Source of the DNA: JBEVJK01 sp963791325
GTDB lineage: Bacteria; Pseudomonadota; Alphaproteobacteria; Rhizobiales; Rhizobiaceae
DNA: 64,000 nt
Assembly (NCBI GenBank): GCA_963791325.1
Contig: CAWBRU010000009.1
Location: 124,001-188,000 of the forward strand
Direction of reading: 5' to 3'
Part shown: in pieces, positions 28,704 to 37,439 of the stretch
How positions within the stretch are numbered: position 1 is the stretch's first letter
Layout of the letters: every line of letters starts with the position of its first letter
The notes under the pieces: model-generated
Told to the model about the DNA's origin: nothing
The model's input: the letters and a program-made list of their open reading frames with translations, nothing else
The model's database searches: none
Program-made: the position numbers and the translations under genes

Positions 28704-29426
28704 TCAAGTGCGCGGCATCAGGCTTGACGGACCGTCGCGGCGGTCGAACCAGCCGATCAGGAAGAACCCGGCGAAAAAACCGCCGATATGCGCCTCCCAG
28801 GCGATCTGATCGCTGACCCCCGGGCCGAAGCCGATCAGGCCGGTCGCCACATTGACGATCATCCAGACGGCCAGAAAGGTCATCACCGCACGCGAGCGGA
28901 CCACCGCGGCGACCGGCAGCGGGCGGCCACGGAAGGCGGGCTGCGGCCCGGAGCGATCGATCTGGAAGCCGAAGCGCGCCGCCGCCCCCATCATGCCCGA
29001 GATCGCGCCGGAAGCGCCGACTAGCGGCGCCAAGTCGTTGGCGTGGAGAACGTAGTGGAGCGCGACGGCGGCGATCGAGGTGACAACCCAGAATGCCAGG
29101 AAGCGGACGGCCCCCAAGCGGGCCGCCAGCGGCGAGCCGAAGGCCGCGAGCCAGATCATGTTGACCCCGAGATGCAGCCAGGAGCCATGCAAGAAGGAAT
29201 AGGTGATCGGCGTGGTGAAGGCGTAGAGGTCGATCAGATAGCGGCCGGAGTAGCGCGCCGGCACGAACGCTGCGCGGACGAAGAATTCGGCATCCTGCGC
29301 GGGGGTGAACAGGACGGTGCGCATGAGGTGGATGCCGGCGCAGAGCGCAATCAGGGCGACCACCACCGCAGGCATGTTGAAGATCGGCTCGCCACGAGGG
29401 GGCCTAGGCTGGCGCTCGGCGACCAT
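28704..29426 (-). CDS. Rhomboid family intramembrane serine protease
   Basis: A 240-residue multi-pass membrane protein. Six or so hydrophobic segments are visible, starting at about residue 18 (MPAVVVALIALCAGIHL). The catalytic pair is S139 in GASGAISG and H213 in WEAHIGGFFAGF, and the oxyanion-type HLGVNMIWL segment is present (H86, N89), all as in active rhomboids. It probably cleaves membrane-embedded substrates, but none can be named here. It is the last minus-strand gene of this block, divergent from the PAS_5 gene. Confidence 0.9.
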   Translation of the reverse strand: MVAERQPRPPRGEPIFNMPAVVVALIALCAGIHLMRTVLFTPAQDAEFFVRAAFVPARYSGRYLIDLYAFTTPITYSFLHGSWLHLGVNMIWLAAFGSPLAARLGAVRFLAFWVVTSIAAVALHYVLHANDLAPLVGASGAISGMMGAAARFGFQIDRSGPQPAFRGRPLPVAAVVRSRAVMTFLAVWMIVNVATGLIGFGPGVSDQIAWEAHIGGFFAGFFLIGWFDRRDGPSSLMPRT

Positions 29427-29789
29427 TCAGACCGGCGCCTGCCCCGCATGCGCGCAAACCAGCGTCGGCTCCGGCAGCCCTCGGCGGGGCGCAACGCACA
29501 AGCCGGCCGCCCGGATCAAGCTCCGGACGGCCGGACAGGCCTCGCTGAAGCCCAGCCTTGGTCGGCTGGCGGTCCGCCGGTCAGAAACGGCCGCCACAGC
29601 CAATGGCTTCATGGATGTCACGAACCGCCACACTCCTCAACGGCAACCGATCGTTAACCTTAACGCGCCCGGGGATGCGAACGGCCGGCTGGCACGCAAC
29701 CTGCACCACCGATGACGGTGGCGGCAAGAGGCAAGGCCGATGTCCACCGATGGCACAGATTGAGGCGGGGGAGCGCGGGTGCCGAGGCG
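29427..29789. other. Divergent intergenic region between rhomboid and PAS_5 genes
   Basis: No coding potential is convincing in these 363 bases, apart from the possible 26-codon N-terminal extension of the PAS_5 gene (from 29712). Two adjacent TTAAC boxes (29654-29659 TTAACC and 29660-29665 TTAACG) resemble half-sites of the cell-cycle regulator CtrA, but the spacing is not the full consensus. Confidence 0.4.
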
Positions 29790-30416
29790 ATGAAGCAGGA
29801 ACAGTCGATCGCAATGTTCCAATATTGGAACAATCTGCGCAACGGGCGACGCGCCCCGCGGCGCACCGAGATCGAGCCGGCGGAGATCAAGTCGCTGTTG
29901 GCCGACACCTTCATCCTCGAACGCGACTCCCGCGGCAGTGCCGTGTTCCGCCTCGCCGGCACCCGGCTCTGCGCCATCTACGGACGGGAGCTGAAAAGCT
30001 TCTCCTTCGCCTCGCTGTGGCGCGAGAAGGATCAGCGGCTGGTCGGCCGCCTCGCCTCCGGTGCCTTCACCGCACGCTCGGTGCTGACGATGTCGTTTGT
30101 CGGCATCAGCCGGACCGGCCAGACCAACGCCTTCGAGCTGGTGCTGCTGCCGCTCGACGGCGGCGTCGACAGCCCGCGCTGCCTCGGCGTGCTGTCGGCG
30201 GCCGAAAGGGCCGACTGGCTGGGCGCCGATCCGATCGCCGACGCCAGGATCCAGGACATCCGCTCGTTCGATCCCGACCGCGACCTGAACTGTGCCGCCG
30301 CAGCCGGCCTTGCCCGATCCGGGGCCGAACTGGCGCGCGACGGACTTTCCCGGCTGCCGGTCATGGGCCGCCGTATCCGCCATCTCGTCGTCCTCGACGG
30401 CGGCCGCGAACGCTGA
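29790..30416 (+). CDS. PAS_5-family single-domain protein
   Basis: A 208-residue cytosolic protein with the alphaproteobacterial PAS_5 fold. It starts MKQEQSIAMFQYWNNLRNGRRAPRRTEIEPAEIK, where the WNNLRNGRRAP and ILERDSRGSAVFRLAGTRLCAIYGRELK segments are typical of that family. An upstream ATG at 29712 would add 26 residues without family similarity. There is no kinase or other output domain, so it is a sensor or scaffold of unknown ligand. It precedes a PilZ gene by 128 bases, a pairing that suggests a shared role in second-messenger or surface control. Confidence 0.8.
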   Translation: MKQEQSIAMFQYWNNLRNGRRAPRRTEIEPAEIKSLLADTFILERDSRGSAVFRLAGTRLCAIYGRELKSFSFASLWREKDQRLVGRLASGAFTARSVLTMSFVGISRTGQTNAFELVLLPLDGGVDSPRCLGVLSAAERADWLGADPIADARIQDIRSFDPDRDLNCAAAAGLARSGAELARDGLSRLPVMGRRIRHLVVLDGGRER

Positions 30417-30544
30417 CGGAGAGCTCACCGGCTTTCTGCGCGCGCCGGTCTAAATATCTGAAACTGTGTCACTTACCGATAATTAACCGCACGCGCTCAA
30501 TGTGGCTTTCGTCCCCACCATTTGGGCAATGATGGGGCCGAGGG

Positions 30545-31171
30545 GTGTCGGCAATGCAGGCGAAGGCGATCGACTTGGCGTCGGCTCGCGTCGAAAGACG
30601 GAGTCATCCGCGGCTCAGGGTGCGGATCTATGGCCGGTTCATGCTCGAGGACCGCTCCGAGCACCCCTGCCAGGTGAGCGACATTTCGGCGAGCGGCGTG
30701 GCATTGCGGGCTGAGCGGCACGGCGAGCCCGGCGAGAAGGTGATCGTCTATCTCGACCATGTCGGGCGCCTGGAGGGCGTCGTCGCGCGCACGCTGCCGG
30801 ATGGGTTCGCCTTGGCCATCCATGCCTCGGAGCGCAAGCGCGACAAACTCGCCGCGCAACTCATCTGGCTCGCCAACAAGGAGAAGTTCGGCTTGCCGGA
30901 GGACCGCCGCCACCAGCGCGTGACGCCGCGCAAATCGGTCTCGGAACTGGTCACCGGAGACGGCCGGCGTCATCCCTGCCGGATCATCGACCTGTCGCTC
31001 TCCGGTGCTGCGGTGGAGACGGAGATCAGGCCGACGCTGGGCGCCGCAGTCGCCCTGGGCACCATGCACGGCCGCATCGTGCGCCACTTCGAGGAAGGGG
31101 TGGCGATCGAATTCGCCGTGCTGCAAAGGCTCGAAGCACTGGCCCAGGAGTTCGACGTCAACCCGACATGA
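30545..31171 (+). CDS. Protein with two tandem PilZ domains
   Basis: A 208-residue protein starting at GTG 30545 (or ATG 30554, three codons later). Two PilZ modules are visible. The first has RRSHPRLRVR and DISASGVALRA (about residues 18-60); the second has RRHQRVTPRK and DLSLSGAAVET (about residues 121-160). Both keep the RxxxR and DxSxxG signatures that bind cyclic di-GMP in known PilZ proteins. It is therefore a likely cyclic di-GMP effector, but its output is unknown. The gene ends 25 bases from the convergent divK, a cell-cycle regulator, so the neighbourhood is signalling-rich. Confidence 0.88.
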   Translation: MSAMQAKAIDLASARVERRSHPRLRVRIYGRFMLEDRSEHPCQVSDISASGVALRAERHGEPGEKVIVYLDHVGRLEGVVARTLPDGFALAIHASERKRDKLAAQLIWLANKEKFGLPEDRRHQRVTPRKSVSELVTGDGRRHPCRIIDLSLSGAAVETEIRPTLGAAVALGTMHGRIVRHFEEGVAIEFAVLQRLEALAQEFDVNPT

Positions 31172-31196
31172 ACTCCAGGCTGAACGACGATTCTGC

Positions 31197-31568
31197 CTAG
31201 GCGTCGCCGAGATAGGATTTGATCGTCTCGATGAAGCGCGGCACCGAGATCGGCTTGGAGATATAAGCCTCGCAGCCGCCTTGGCGGATGCGCTCCTCAT
31301 CGCCCTTCATCGCAAACGCCGTCACCGCAATGACCGGGATGCCGTGGAGGTCGTCGTCCTCCTTCAGCCATTTGGTGACCTCCAGCCCCGACACCTCGGG
31401 CAACTGGATGTCCATTAGGATCAGGTCCGGACGATGCGCACGCGCCAGCGCCAGCGCTTCCAGCCCGCTCCTGGTGCGCACGGTCTCGTAGCCGTTGGCT
31501 TCGATCAGGTCGCGGAAGAGCTTCATGTTGAGCTCATTGTCCTCGACGATCATCACTTTCTTTGGCAT
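31197..31568 (-). CDS. divK: Single-domain response regulator DivK
   Basis: A 123-residue receiver-only protein, start MPKKVMIVEDNELNMKLFRDLIEANGY. The acidic pocket (E9, D10) and phosphoacceptor D53 in LILMDIQLPEVSG are present, with the switch Thr in AVTAFAMKGDEE and the Lys in YISKPISVP. D53 is the same position used by Caulobacter DivK, which drives polarity and cell-cycle control through CckA and DivL/PleC. No DNA-binding domain is attached. The open frame continues upstream of 31568 but is not protein-like. Gene neighbours (DUF3572, divergent) match the Hyphomicrobiales divK locus from memory. Confidence 0.93.
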   Translation of the reverse strand: MPKKVMIVEDNELNMKLFRDLIEANGYETVRTRSGLEALALARAHRPDLILMDIQLPEVSGLEVTKWLKEDDDLHGIPVIAVTAFAMKGDEERIRQGGCEAYISKPISVPRFIETIKSYLGDA

Positions 31569-31652
31569 CACTGTGGTCCGCGGCAGGGAGGCGGCGCCGG
31601 CAAAGCGCACCCGCGGTAACGAGCGCGAATCTCCGACCCGATGGCAGAATAG

Positions 31653-32000
31653 ATGATCGACGAACGCTTCTCCACCGCCCCGGGCCGTTCGGCCACCCCG
31701 CGCCGCAGCCGTTCCGCGCCGATGACGCCGGCCGAGGCAGAGGCCGTGGCGGCGGCTGCGCTCGGCTTCATTGCCGGCGACCCCGCGCTTCTGCCACGCT
31801 TCCTGGCGCTGACCGGAATCGACCCGGGCGCGATTCGCCGTGCGGCCGCCGAGCCCGGCTTCCTCACCGGAGTGCTTTCCTTCGTGGTGGCGCATGAGCC
31901 GACGCTGCTGGCCTTCGCCGACCAATCCGGCCTGGAGCCGGGCAGGATCGCGGCGGCATTCGACGTGCTCGGCAGCGGCAGCCCGGGCCCGGCAGCGTGA
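31653..32000 (+). CDS. DUF3572 family protein
   Basis: A 115-residue protein of the alphaproteobacterial DUF3572 family. The core AEAEAVAAAALGFIAGDPALLPRFLALTGIDPGAIRRAAAEPGFLTGVLSFVVAHEPTLLAFA is helical and Ala-rich, with no obvious catalytic residues or membrane segment. The first 23 residues (MIDERFSTAPGRSATPRRSRSAP) are basic and variable, and the real start could be the ATG at residue 24. It is divergent from divK, an arrangement repeated in related genomes. Function is unknown. Confidence 0.8.
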   Translation: MIDERFSTAPGRSATPRRSRSAPMTPAEAEAVAAAALGFIAGDPALLPRFLALTGIDPGAIRRAAAEPGFLTGVLSFVVAHEPTLLAFADQSGLEPGRIAAAFDVLGSGSPGPAA

Positions 32001-32022
32001 GCCGCGGCACGGCATTCCCACA

Positions 32023-32676
32023 ATGAGCGACGATCCCGAGACGGCGCGCCAGATCGCCGCGCTTGCGGCCGACGCGCGGCCGCTGCTGGTGCTCGATGTG
32101 GACGAAGTCCTGCTCGAATTCGTGCGGCCGTTCAGCCTGTTTCTCAACAACCGGCAGATCGACCTCAAGGCGACGTCGTTCAATCTCAGCGGCAACATCA
32201 TCGACCGGGCCAGCGGCACGGCGCTATCCGACTCCGAGGTGAAAGCCCTGCTCGCCGCCTTCTTCGATGCCCAGCACGAGTGGCAGACGGCGGCCGAACA
32301 GGCTGCCGACGAGCTTGCCGCGCTGGCGGGTGCGGTGTCGATCGTGATGCTGACGGCAATGCCGCACCGCCACCACGATCGCCGGCGCGCCCACCTCGCC
32401 AGCCTCGGCTTTCCCTATCCGCTGGTCACGACCGAGCGCGCCAAGGGCCCGGCGGTCGCGCTGCTGCGCGGGCCAAGCCGCCGCACGGTCGCCTTCGTCG
32501 ACGACATCCCCGGCAACCTGCTCTCGGTTCAGGCGACGGTTCCCGACGCGCACCTCTTTCACCTGATGATGCACCCGGAATTCCGCGCGCTGCTGCCGCC
32601 TTTGCCGGCGGGGGTGGTGGCCGTGGCCGACTGGGCCGCCGCTGTCCCCCAAATCGCCGCTGCGCTCGGCGTGTGA
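32023..32676 (+). CDS. HAD-like hydrolase of unknown substrate
   Basis: A 217-residue protein whose N-terminus carries LLVLDVDEVLLEF, the DxDx motif of the haloacid dehalogenase superfamily (D25, D27). A central SIVMLTAMPHRHHDRRRAHLASLGFPYPLV matches motif II (the Thr in LTA), and RTVAFVDDIPGNLLSVQ resembles the acidic motif IV. These suggest a magnesium phosphatase, although no specific family can be assigned. It starts at the ATG 32023, 22 bases after the DUF3572 stop, so the two may be co-transcribed. It converges on pccA. Confidence 0.7.
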   Translation: MSDDPETARQIAALAADARPLLVLDVDEVLLEFVRPFSLFLNNRQIDLKATSFNLSGNIIDRASGTALSDSEVKALLAAFFDAQHEWQTAAEQAADELAALAGAVSIVMLTAMPHRHHDRRRAHLASLGFPYPLVTTERAKGPAVALLRGPSRRTVAFVDDIPGNLLSVQATVPDAHLFHLMMHPEFRALLPPLPAGVVAVADWAAAVPQIAAALGV

Positions 32677-32725
32677 GGGCGAACGCCGAGAACCGGACAC
32701 GGTTCTTTGAAACGGTGATCCGCTG

Positions 32726-34735
32726 TCAGGCGAATTCCATGATCACGGCGTCGACCGCAAGGCTGTCGCCGGGGGCGACGTTGACGCGGTTTACGGTGAG
32801 GTCGCGCTCGGCGCGCAGCACGTTCTCCATCTTCATCGCCTCGATGATGGCCAGCGTTTCGCCGGCCTTGACCTCCTGGCCGGGGCCGACGGCGACCGAG
32901 ACGACCAGTCCCGGCATCGGGCAGAGCAACAGCTTCGACGTATCCGGCGCCGGCTTGACCGGCATCAGCTGCTCGAGTGCGGCGGTGCGCGGCAGCATCG
33001 CCAGGGCACCGACAGACAGGCCGCGCCATTCGATGCGCAGGCCGTTCGTCTCCGGCCTGACCCGCGCGGAGATCGCGCGGCCGCCGACCGTGCCGATCCA
33101 CACGGGATCGCCGGGCCGCCAGCCGCTCGCCACCTCGAAAGGGCGGCCGCCAATGTCGAGCTCCAGGCTGGCCGGCCCTCCGGCCTCGCCCTCGAGCACG
33201 GCCAGTTCGAGCCGCTGCTCACCGATCCGAACCACCCAGTCGCGCTTGAGCTTGCCCGTATGCGGCTGAAGCCGCCCCGGCAAGCGGTCGAGGCGGTCGC
33301 ACCGGACGAGCTCGACGGCAAGCGCGATGGCCGCAAGCACAATAAGGTCTTCCGCAGCCGGCGCCGAAGGCCGGAAGCCGTCCGGAAACTCCTCGGCGAT
33401 GAAGCCGGTCGACAGCTCGCCCTTTTGCCAGCGTGGATGGGCCATCAGCGCCGACAAGAACAGCAGGTTGTTGGCAACGCCCTCGACGACGAAGCGATCG
33501 AGCGCCTCCGCCATGGCCGCGACCGCTTCGGCGCGGGTCGGCGCCCAGGCGCAGAGCTTGGCCAGCATCGGATCGTAGAAGATCGAGATCTCCGAGCCCT
33601 CCTGGACCCCTGTGTCGTTGCGGATCACCGCGTCGCCCTGCCGACCTTCGGGCGGCGGCACATAGCGCCGGAGCCGCCCGATCGAGGGCAGGAAGCCGCG
33701 CGTCGGATCCTCCGCATAGAGGCGCGATTCGATCGCCCAGCCGTTGAGCTTGACGTCGCGTTGCCGCAGCGCCAGCTTCTCGCCGGCCGCGATGCGGATC
33801 ATCTGCTCGACAAGATCGATGCCGGCGACCAGCTCCGTCACCGGGTGCTCGACCTGCAGACGTGTATTCATTTCAAGGAAGTAGAACTTTCTGTTCGAGT
33901 CGACGATGAACTCGACTGTGCCGGCGCTCTGGTAGCCGACCGCCTTGGCCAGGGACACCGCCTGTTCGCCCATTGCCGCACGGGTCGCCGGATCGAGGAA
34001 CGGCGACGGCGCCTCCTCCACGACCTTCTGGTTGCGGCGCTGAATCGAGCATTCCCGCTCGCCGAGATAGATGGCGTTGCCGTGACCGTCGGCCAACACC
34101 TGGATTTCGATATGGCGCGGATCGACGATGAATTTCTCCAAGAACACCCGCTCGTCGCCGAACGCGTTGCGGGCCTCCGAGCGGGCGCGGTCCAGCCCCT
34201 CGGTCAACTCGGCTGCCGTCCAGGCAATGCGCATGCCCTTGCCGCCGCCGCCGGCCGATGCCTTGATCATCACCGGATAGCCAATCTCGGCGGCGATGCG
34301 CTTGGCCTGAGCCGCCTGCTCGACCGTGCCGAGATAGCCCGGCACCGTCGCTACGCCGGCCTTGTCGGCGACCTTCTTCGACTGGATCTTGTCGCCCATC
34401 GCCTCGATCGCGGGCGCTTTCGGACCGATGAAGGCGATTCCTTCGGCTTCGAGCGCGGTGCAGAAGGAGGCGCGCTCCGACAGAAAGCCGTAGCCGGGGT
34501 GCACCGCCTGCGCCCCCGTCGCCTTGCAGGCCGCGAGAATCGCGTCGGCGTTCAGATAGCTGTCGGCGGCGGGTGGCGGACCGATCAGCACGGCCTCGTC
34601 CGCCATCTCGACGTGCAGACCGTCGCGGTCGGCGTCCGAATAGACCGCCACCGTGGCGATGCCCATGCGCTTGGCGGTCCTGATCACCCGGCAGGCGATT
34701 TCGCCGCGGTTGGCGATCAGGATCTTGCTGAACAT
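32726..34735 (-). CDS. pccA: Propionyl-CoA carboxylase alpha subunit (biotin carboxylase/carrier)
   Basis: A 669-residue fused biotin carboxylase and biotinyl carrier. The N-terminal ATP-grasp part starts MFSKILIANRGEIACRVIRTAKRMG with KASAGGGGKGMRIAW and FLEMNTRLQVEHPVTELVAGIDLVEQM; a linker BT-like region follows (about 480-590); the C-terminal biotinyl domain has EAMKMENVLRAE with the target Lys 635, 34 residues before the end. The C-terminal text PGDSLAVDAVIMEFA resembles PccA more than the leucine-pathway MccA, hence the call. No carboxyltransferase subunit gene is adjacent. The product would feed methylmalonyl-CoA, handled by mce at 48416. Confidence 0.88.
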   Translation of the reverse strand: MFSKILIANRGEIACRVIRTAKRMGIATVAVYSDADRDGLHVEMADEAVLIGPPPAADSYLNADAILAACKATGAQAVHPGYGFLSERASFCTALEAEGIAFIGPKAPAIEAMGDKIQSKKVADKAGVATVPGYLGTVEQAAQAKRIAAEIGYPVMIKASAGGGGKGMRIAWTAAELTEGLDRARSEARNAFGDERVFLEKFIVDPRHIEIQVLADGHGNAIYLGERECSIQRRNQKVVEEAPSPFLDPATRAAMGEQAVSLAKAVGYQSAGTVEFIVDSNRKFYFLEMNTRLQVEHPVTELVAGIDLVEQMIRIAAGEKLALRQRDVKLNGWAIESRLYAEDPTRGFLPSIGRLRRYVPPPEGRQGDAVIRNDTGVQEGSEISIFYDPMLAKLCAWAPTRAEAVAAMAEALDRFVVEGVANNLLFLSALMAHPRWQKGELSTGFIAEEFPDGFRPSAPAAEDLIVLAAIALAVELVRCDRLDRLPGRLQPHTGKLKRDWVVRIGEQRLELAVLEGEAGGPASLELDIGGRPFEVASGWRPGDPVWIGTVGGRAISARVRPETNGLRIEWRGLSVGALAMLPRTAALEQLMPVKPAPDTSKLLLCPMPGLVVSVAVGPGQEVKAGETLAIIEAMKMENVLRAERDLTVNRVNVAPGDSLAVDAVIMEFA

Positions 34736-34906
34736 CTTTGGCGCGTCCCCGGCTTTCGTTCTTCCTATGGGGTTCCCCGGGTGCGTTCAAGGGGATGCGG
34801 CGGGCTTGCAGCAGAGCGCAAATGCTGAAAGCTTGGGCCATGCGGCCGAAGCAGTACGGCCGCCTTCAACTCCGCCACTGCGCTGCCCTTCAGCGACGTC
34901 ACCCCG

Positions 34907-35569
34907 ATGACCTTCCCGCTCCGGCCACACCGTGCCTTCCTCATTGCGGCCGCCTGCGGCTTGGCCGGCCTGCTGGTCGGCTGGTTCACCTTCCGCTCAC
35001 TGGCGGTCGTGATCGCGGCCGACACCTTCTTTGCCCTTTATCTGCTTTTGTCGCTCGTCGGCATCCCGCGCCTTACCGCTGATTACTTGAAGCGGCACGC
35101 CGCGCGCGAGGATGAACCCGTCTGGATCATCTTTGCCGTCACCTTGGCGACCGTCATCGTTGCCGTGATCTCGCTGTTCCTGCTCATCAACCAGGCGCCG
35201 AGCCCGGACCCGCTGCGCCTCGCGCTGACGCTGGTCTCGGTGCCGCTCGGCTGGTTCACCATCCACACCATGGCGGCCTTGCACTACGCCCACCTCTACT
35301 GGCAGCCGGCGGCGCGCCCCGGCGAAGACGGACTCTCGATGGAGATCGCCGCCCGCGGCGGCCTCGATCTGCCCGGCTCGGGCGAGCCTAGCGGCGCCGA
35401 TTTCCTCTATTTCGCCTACACCATCGGGATGACCGCGCAGACTTCGGACGTCGAGGTGACGAACACGGCCATGCGCATAGCCTGCCTGGTTCACTCGATC
35501 GTCTCGTTCTATTTCAACACGGTGCTGGTCGCCGCAGCGGTCAATCTGGCCGTCTCTCTCGGTCACTGA
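34907..35569 (+). CDS. DUF1345 family integral membrane protein
   Basis: A 220-residue hydrophobic protein with about five membrane segments (for example residues 10-30 FLIAAACGLAGLLVGWFTF, 35-52, 74-95, 105-125, 195-217). The DUF1345 hallmark FLYFAYTIGMTAQTSDVEVTNTAMR lies near residue 160, followed by HSIVSFYFNTVLVAAAVNLAV. The family is widespread in proteobacteria and has no assigned function. It is divergent from pccA by 171 bases and stands before the cytochrome b/molybdoenzyme genes without an obvious link. Confidence 0.82.
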   Translation: MTFPLRPHRAFLIAAACGLAGLLVGWFTFRSLAVVIAADTFFALYLLLSLVGIPRLTADYLKRHAAREDEPVWIIFAVTLATVIVAVISLFLLINQAPSPDPLRLALTLVSVPLGWFTIHTMAALHYAHLYWQPAARPGEDGLSMEIAARGGLDLPGSGEPSGADFLYFAYTIGMTAQTSDVEVTNTAMRIACLVHSIVSFYFNTVLVAAAVNLAVSLGH

Positions 35570-35731
35570 GGGCAGAGTTTTCCGCAAATCTGCTGTTATA
35601 TTAGCCGGCCGTCTCACCAGCCGATCGCGCAAACGTTAGCGCCGCCAGAGAACCGGATGCGGTGTCTCACCGTCTCTTGACTTCGGATTGACCTTGATCG
35701 GCCGTAAGGGTCGCGGCGAGAGGAGCACGGC

Positions 35732-36571
35732 ATGTCGGAACCGAACAGCACAGGACGCGGCCTCGTCTACCGCCAGTCCTTCTCAACGCGGCTGACCCAT
35801 TGGCTGTGGGCCATCTCGCTGTTTTTCCTGCTCCTCAGCGGACTGCAGATCTTCAATGCCCATCCGGCGCTCTATCTCGGCGATCAATCCGGCTTCGATT
35901 TTTCCAACCAGGTGCTCGCCATCGGCACCGAGGGCACGGACGAGGCCCCGCAAGGCGTCACCGAGGTTTTCGGCCACCGCTTCACCACCACGGGCGTGCT
36001 CGGGCTGTCGGCCGGCTCCGACGGCGAATTGACCGGACGCGGCTTTCCCGCCTGGGCGACGCTGCCCTCGTATCAGGATCTGGCCACCGGCCGCGTCATT
36101 CACTTCTTCTTCGCCTGGCTGCTGTCGGCCACCCTGCTCGTCTGGCTGGTGACGAGCGCCCTCAATGGCCATCTCCGGCGCGACCTGGCCCCGCGGCTTG
36201 CAGACGTGAAGCGTCTGCCGGCCGACATCGTCGCCCATCTGCGTTTCAGATTTGCGCACGGAAAGACGTACAACCCATTGCAGAAGCTCACCTATTTTGC
36301 TGTACTTTTCGTCCTCTTGCCCCTGATGATCGCCACCGGGCTGGCGATGTCGCCCGGCATGAACGCGGCGCTGCCCTTCCTGCCGGAGCTGTTCGGCGGC
36401 CGGCAGAGCGCGCGCACCATCCATTTCGCTTTGATGGTGCTGATCGTGCTGTTCTTCGTCATCCATCTCCTGATGATCGTGGCGGCCGGTCCGCTCAACG
36501 AGCTGCGCTCGATCATCACCGGCTGGTACCGCACCGATCACCGGCCCGGCGAACCCGGGGAGACCGTCTGA
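35732..36571 (+). CDS. b-type cytochrome membrane subunit (cytochrome b561/Ni-Fe hydrogenase b fold)
   Basis: A 279-residue membrane protein with about four transmembrane helices. Candidate haem ligands are H23 in TRLTHWLW, H124 in GRVIHFFFAW, H231 in ARTIHFALM and H245 in FFVIHLL. An extended periplasmic-type loop (residues 44-118) separates the first two helices. It overlaps the following molybdoenzyme gene by one base (TGATG), so the two very likely form one complex, with the cytochrome passing electrons between the quinone pool and the exported molybdenum subunit. It follows a rho-type gap of 160 bases after DUF1345. Confidence 0.85.
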   Translation: MSEPNSTGRGLVYRQSFSTRLTHWLWAISLFFLLLSGLQIFNAHPALYLGDQSGFDFSNQVLAIGTEGTDEAPQGVTEVFGHRFTTTGVLGLSAGSDGELTGRGFPAWATLPSYQDLATGRVIHFFFAWLLSATLLVWLVTSALNGHLRRDLAPRLADVKRLPADIVAHLRFRFAHGKTYNPLQKLTYFAVLFVLLPLMIATGLAMSPGMNAALPFLPELFGGRQSARTIHFALMVLIVLFFVIHLLMIVAAGPLNELRSIITGWYRTDHRPGEPGETV

Positions 36572-37362
36572 TGGCCCGCTTCGCGCTCAACCGCCGCCGG
36601 TTCCTGACCTCCGCCGGGGTCGGCGCATCCGGCCTCCTGCTGTCCGGCTGCGATGCCTTTGACGGGTTTGCCGGCCAAGACAGCGCCGTGCGCGGCTTCA
36701 TCGCCGGCGCCAACCGGCTGACCTACCGGGTGCAGCGCCTCATCCTCGGCCGCGAGGCGCTGGCACAGGAATTTACCGAGGCCGACATTCGTCAGCCGCA
36801 GCGGCCGAACGGCGTCACCGCGCCTGACGACGACGCCTATCACGCCATGCAGGCCAACGATTTCGCCGACTGGCGGCTGGCCGTCGGCGGCCTGGTCGAG
36901 AAGCCGCTCAGCCTGTCGCGCCAGACCCTGCAGGCGATGCCGTCGCGCACCCAGATCACCCGCCACGATTGCGTCGAGGGCTGGAGTTGCATCGCCAAAT
37001 GGACGGGCGTGCCGCTTTCCTTGGTGCTCGACGAGGCGAGGCCAAAGCCCGAGGCGCGGTTCGTCGTCTTCCGCTGCCTCGACACCATCGAGCGCAACCT
37101 CGACGGCGACATCAAATATTACGAATCGATCGACCTTCTCGACGCCCGACACCCGCAGACCATCCTCGCCTACGGGCTCAACGGCAAACCGCTGCCGATC
37201 GAGAACGGCGCCCCCTTGCGGCTGAGGGTCGAGCGGCAACTGGGGTACAAGATGGCCAAATATGTGTACGGCATCGACCTCGTCGCCGACCTCGCCTCCT
37301 TCGGACGGGGCAAGGGCGGGTACTGGGAGGACAATGGCTACGACTGGTACGCTGGCATCTAA
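36571..37362 (+). CDS. Tat-exported MsrP/YedY-like molybdopterin oxidoreductase, probable lipoprotein
   Basis: A 263-residue protein of the sulfite-oxidase fold. It starts MARFALNRRRFLTSAGVGASGLLLSGC: the RRRFLT twin-arginine motif precedes a hydrophobic stretch and a lipobox LSGC with Cys27, implying a Tat-exported lipoprotein. The likely molybdenum ligand is C134 in RHDCVEGWSCIAKWTGVPL, closely resembling the CVEAW segment of MsrP. Other family text includes LNGKPLPIENGAPLRLRVERQLGYKMAKYV. Unlike msrPQ, its partner is a cytochrome b561-like protein. The substrate cannot be deduced; sulfite or a sulfoxide are only guesses. Confidence 0.85.
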   Translation: MARFALNRRRFLTSAGVGASGLLLSGCDAFDGFAGQDSAVRGFIAGANRLTYRVQRLILGREALAQEFTEADIRQPQRPNGVTAPDDDAYHAMQANDFADWRLAVGGLVEKPLSLSRQTLQAMPSRTQITRHDCVEGWSCIAKWTGVPLSLVLDEARPKPEARFVVFRCLDTIERNLDGDIKYYESIDLLDARHPQTILAYGLNGKPLPIENGAPLRLRVERQLGYKMAKYVYGIDLVADLASFGRGKGGYWEDNGYDWYAGI

Positions 37363-37385
37363 AGCGGGGAGAGTTGTCGGCGAGA

Positions 37386-37413
37386 GGTGACAAACTGTCG
37401 TGCATAGGATATG
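37386..37413 (+). promoter_or_regulatory. Candidate promoter of the gcv operon
   Basis: GGTGAC (37386-37391) and GATATG (37408-37413) are separated by 16 bases. The -10 box is the most AT-rich hexamer in the gap and lies about 25 bases before the riboswitch, a reasonable layout. The match to consensus is only moderate. Confidence 0.35.
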
Positions 37414-37439
37414 GACGGTGCGTCGAGGGCTTCGGCCCA

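Noticed and set aside
26194..28809. An 871-codon plus-strand frame over gatB and the CBS gene
   Set aside because: Antisense shadow; gatB reads cleanly on the minus strand.
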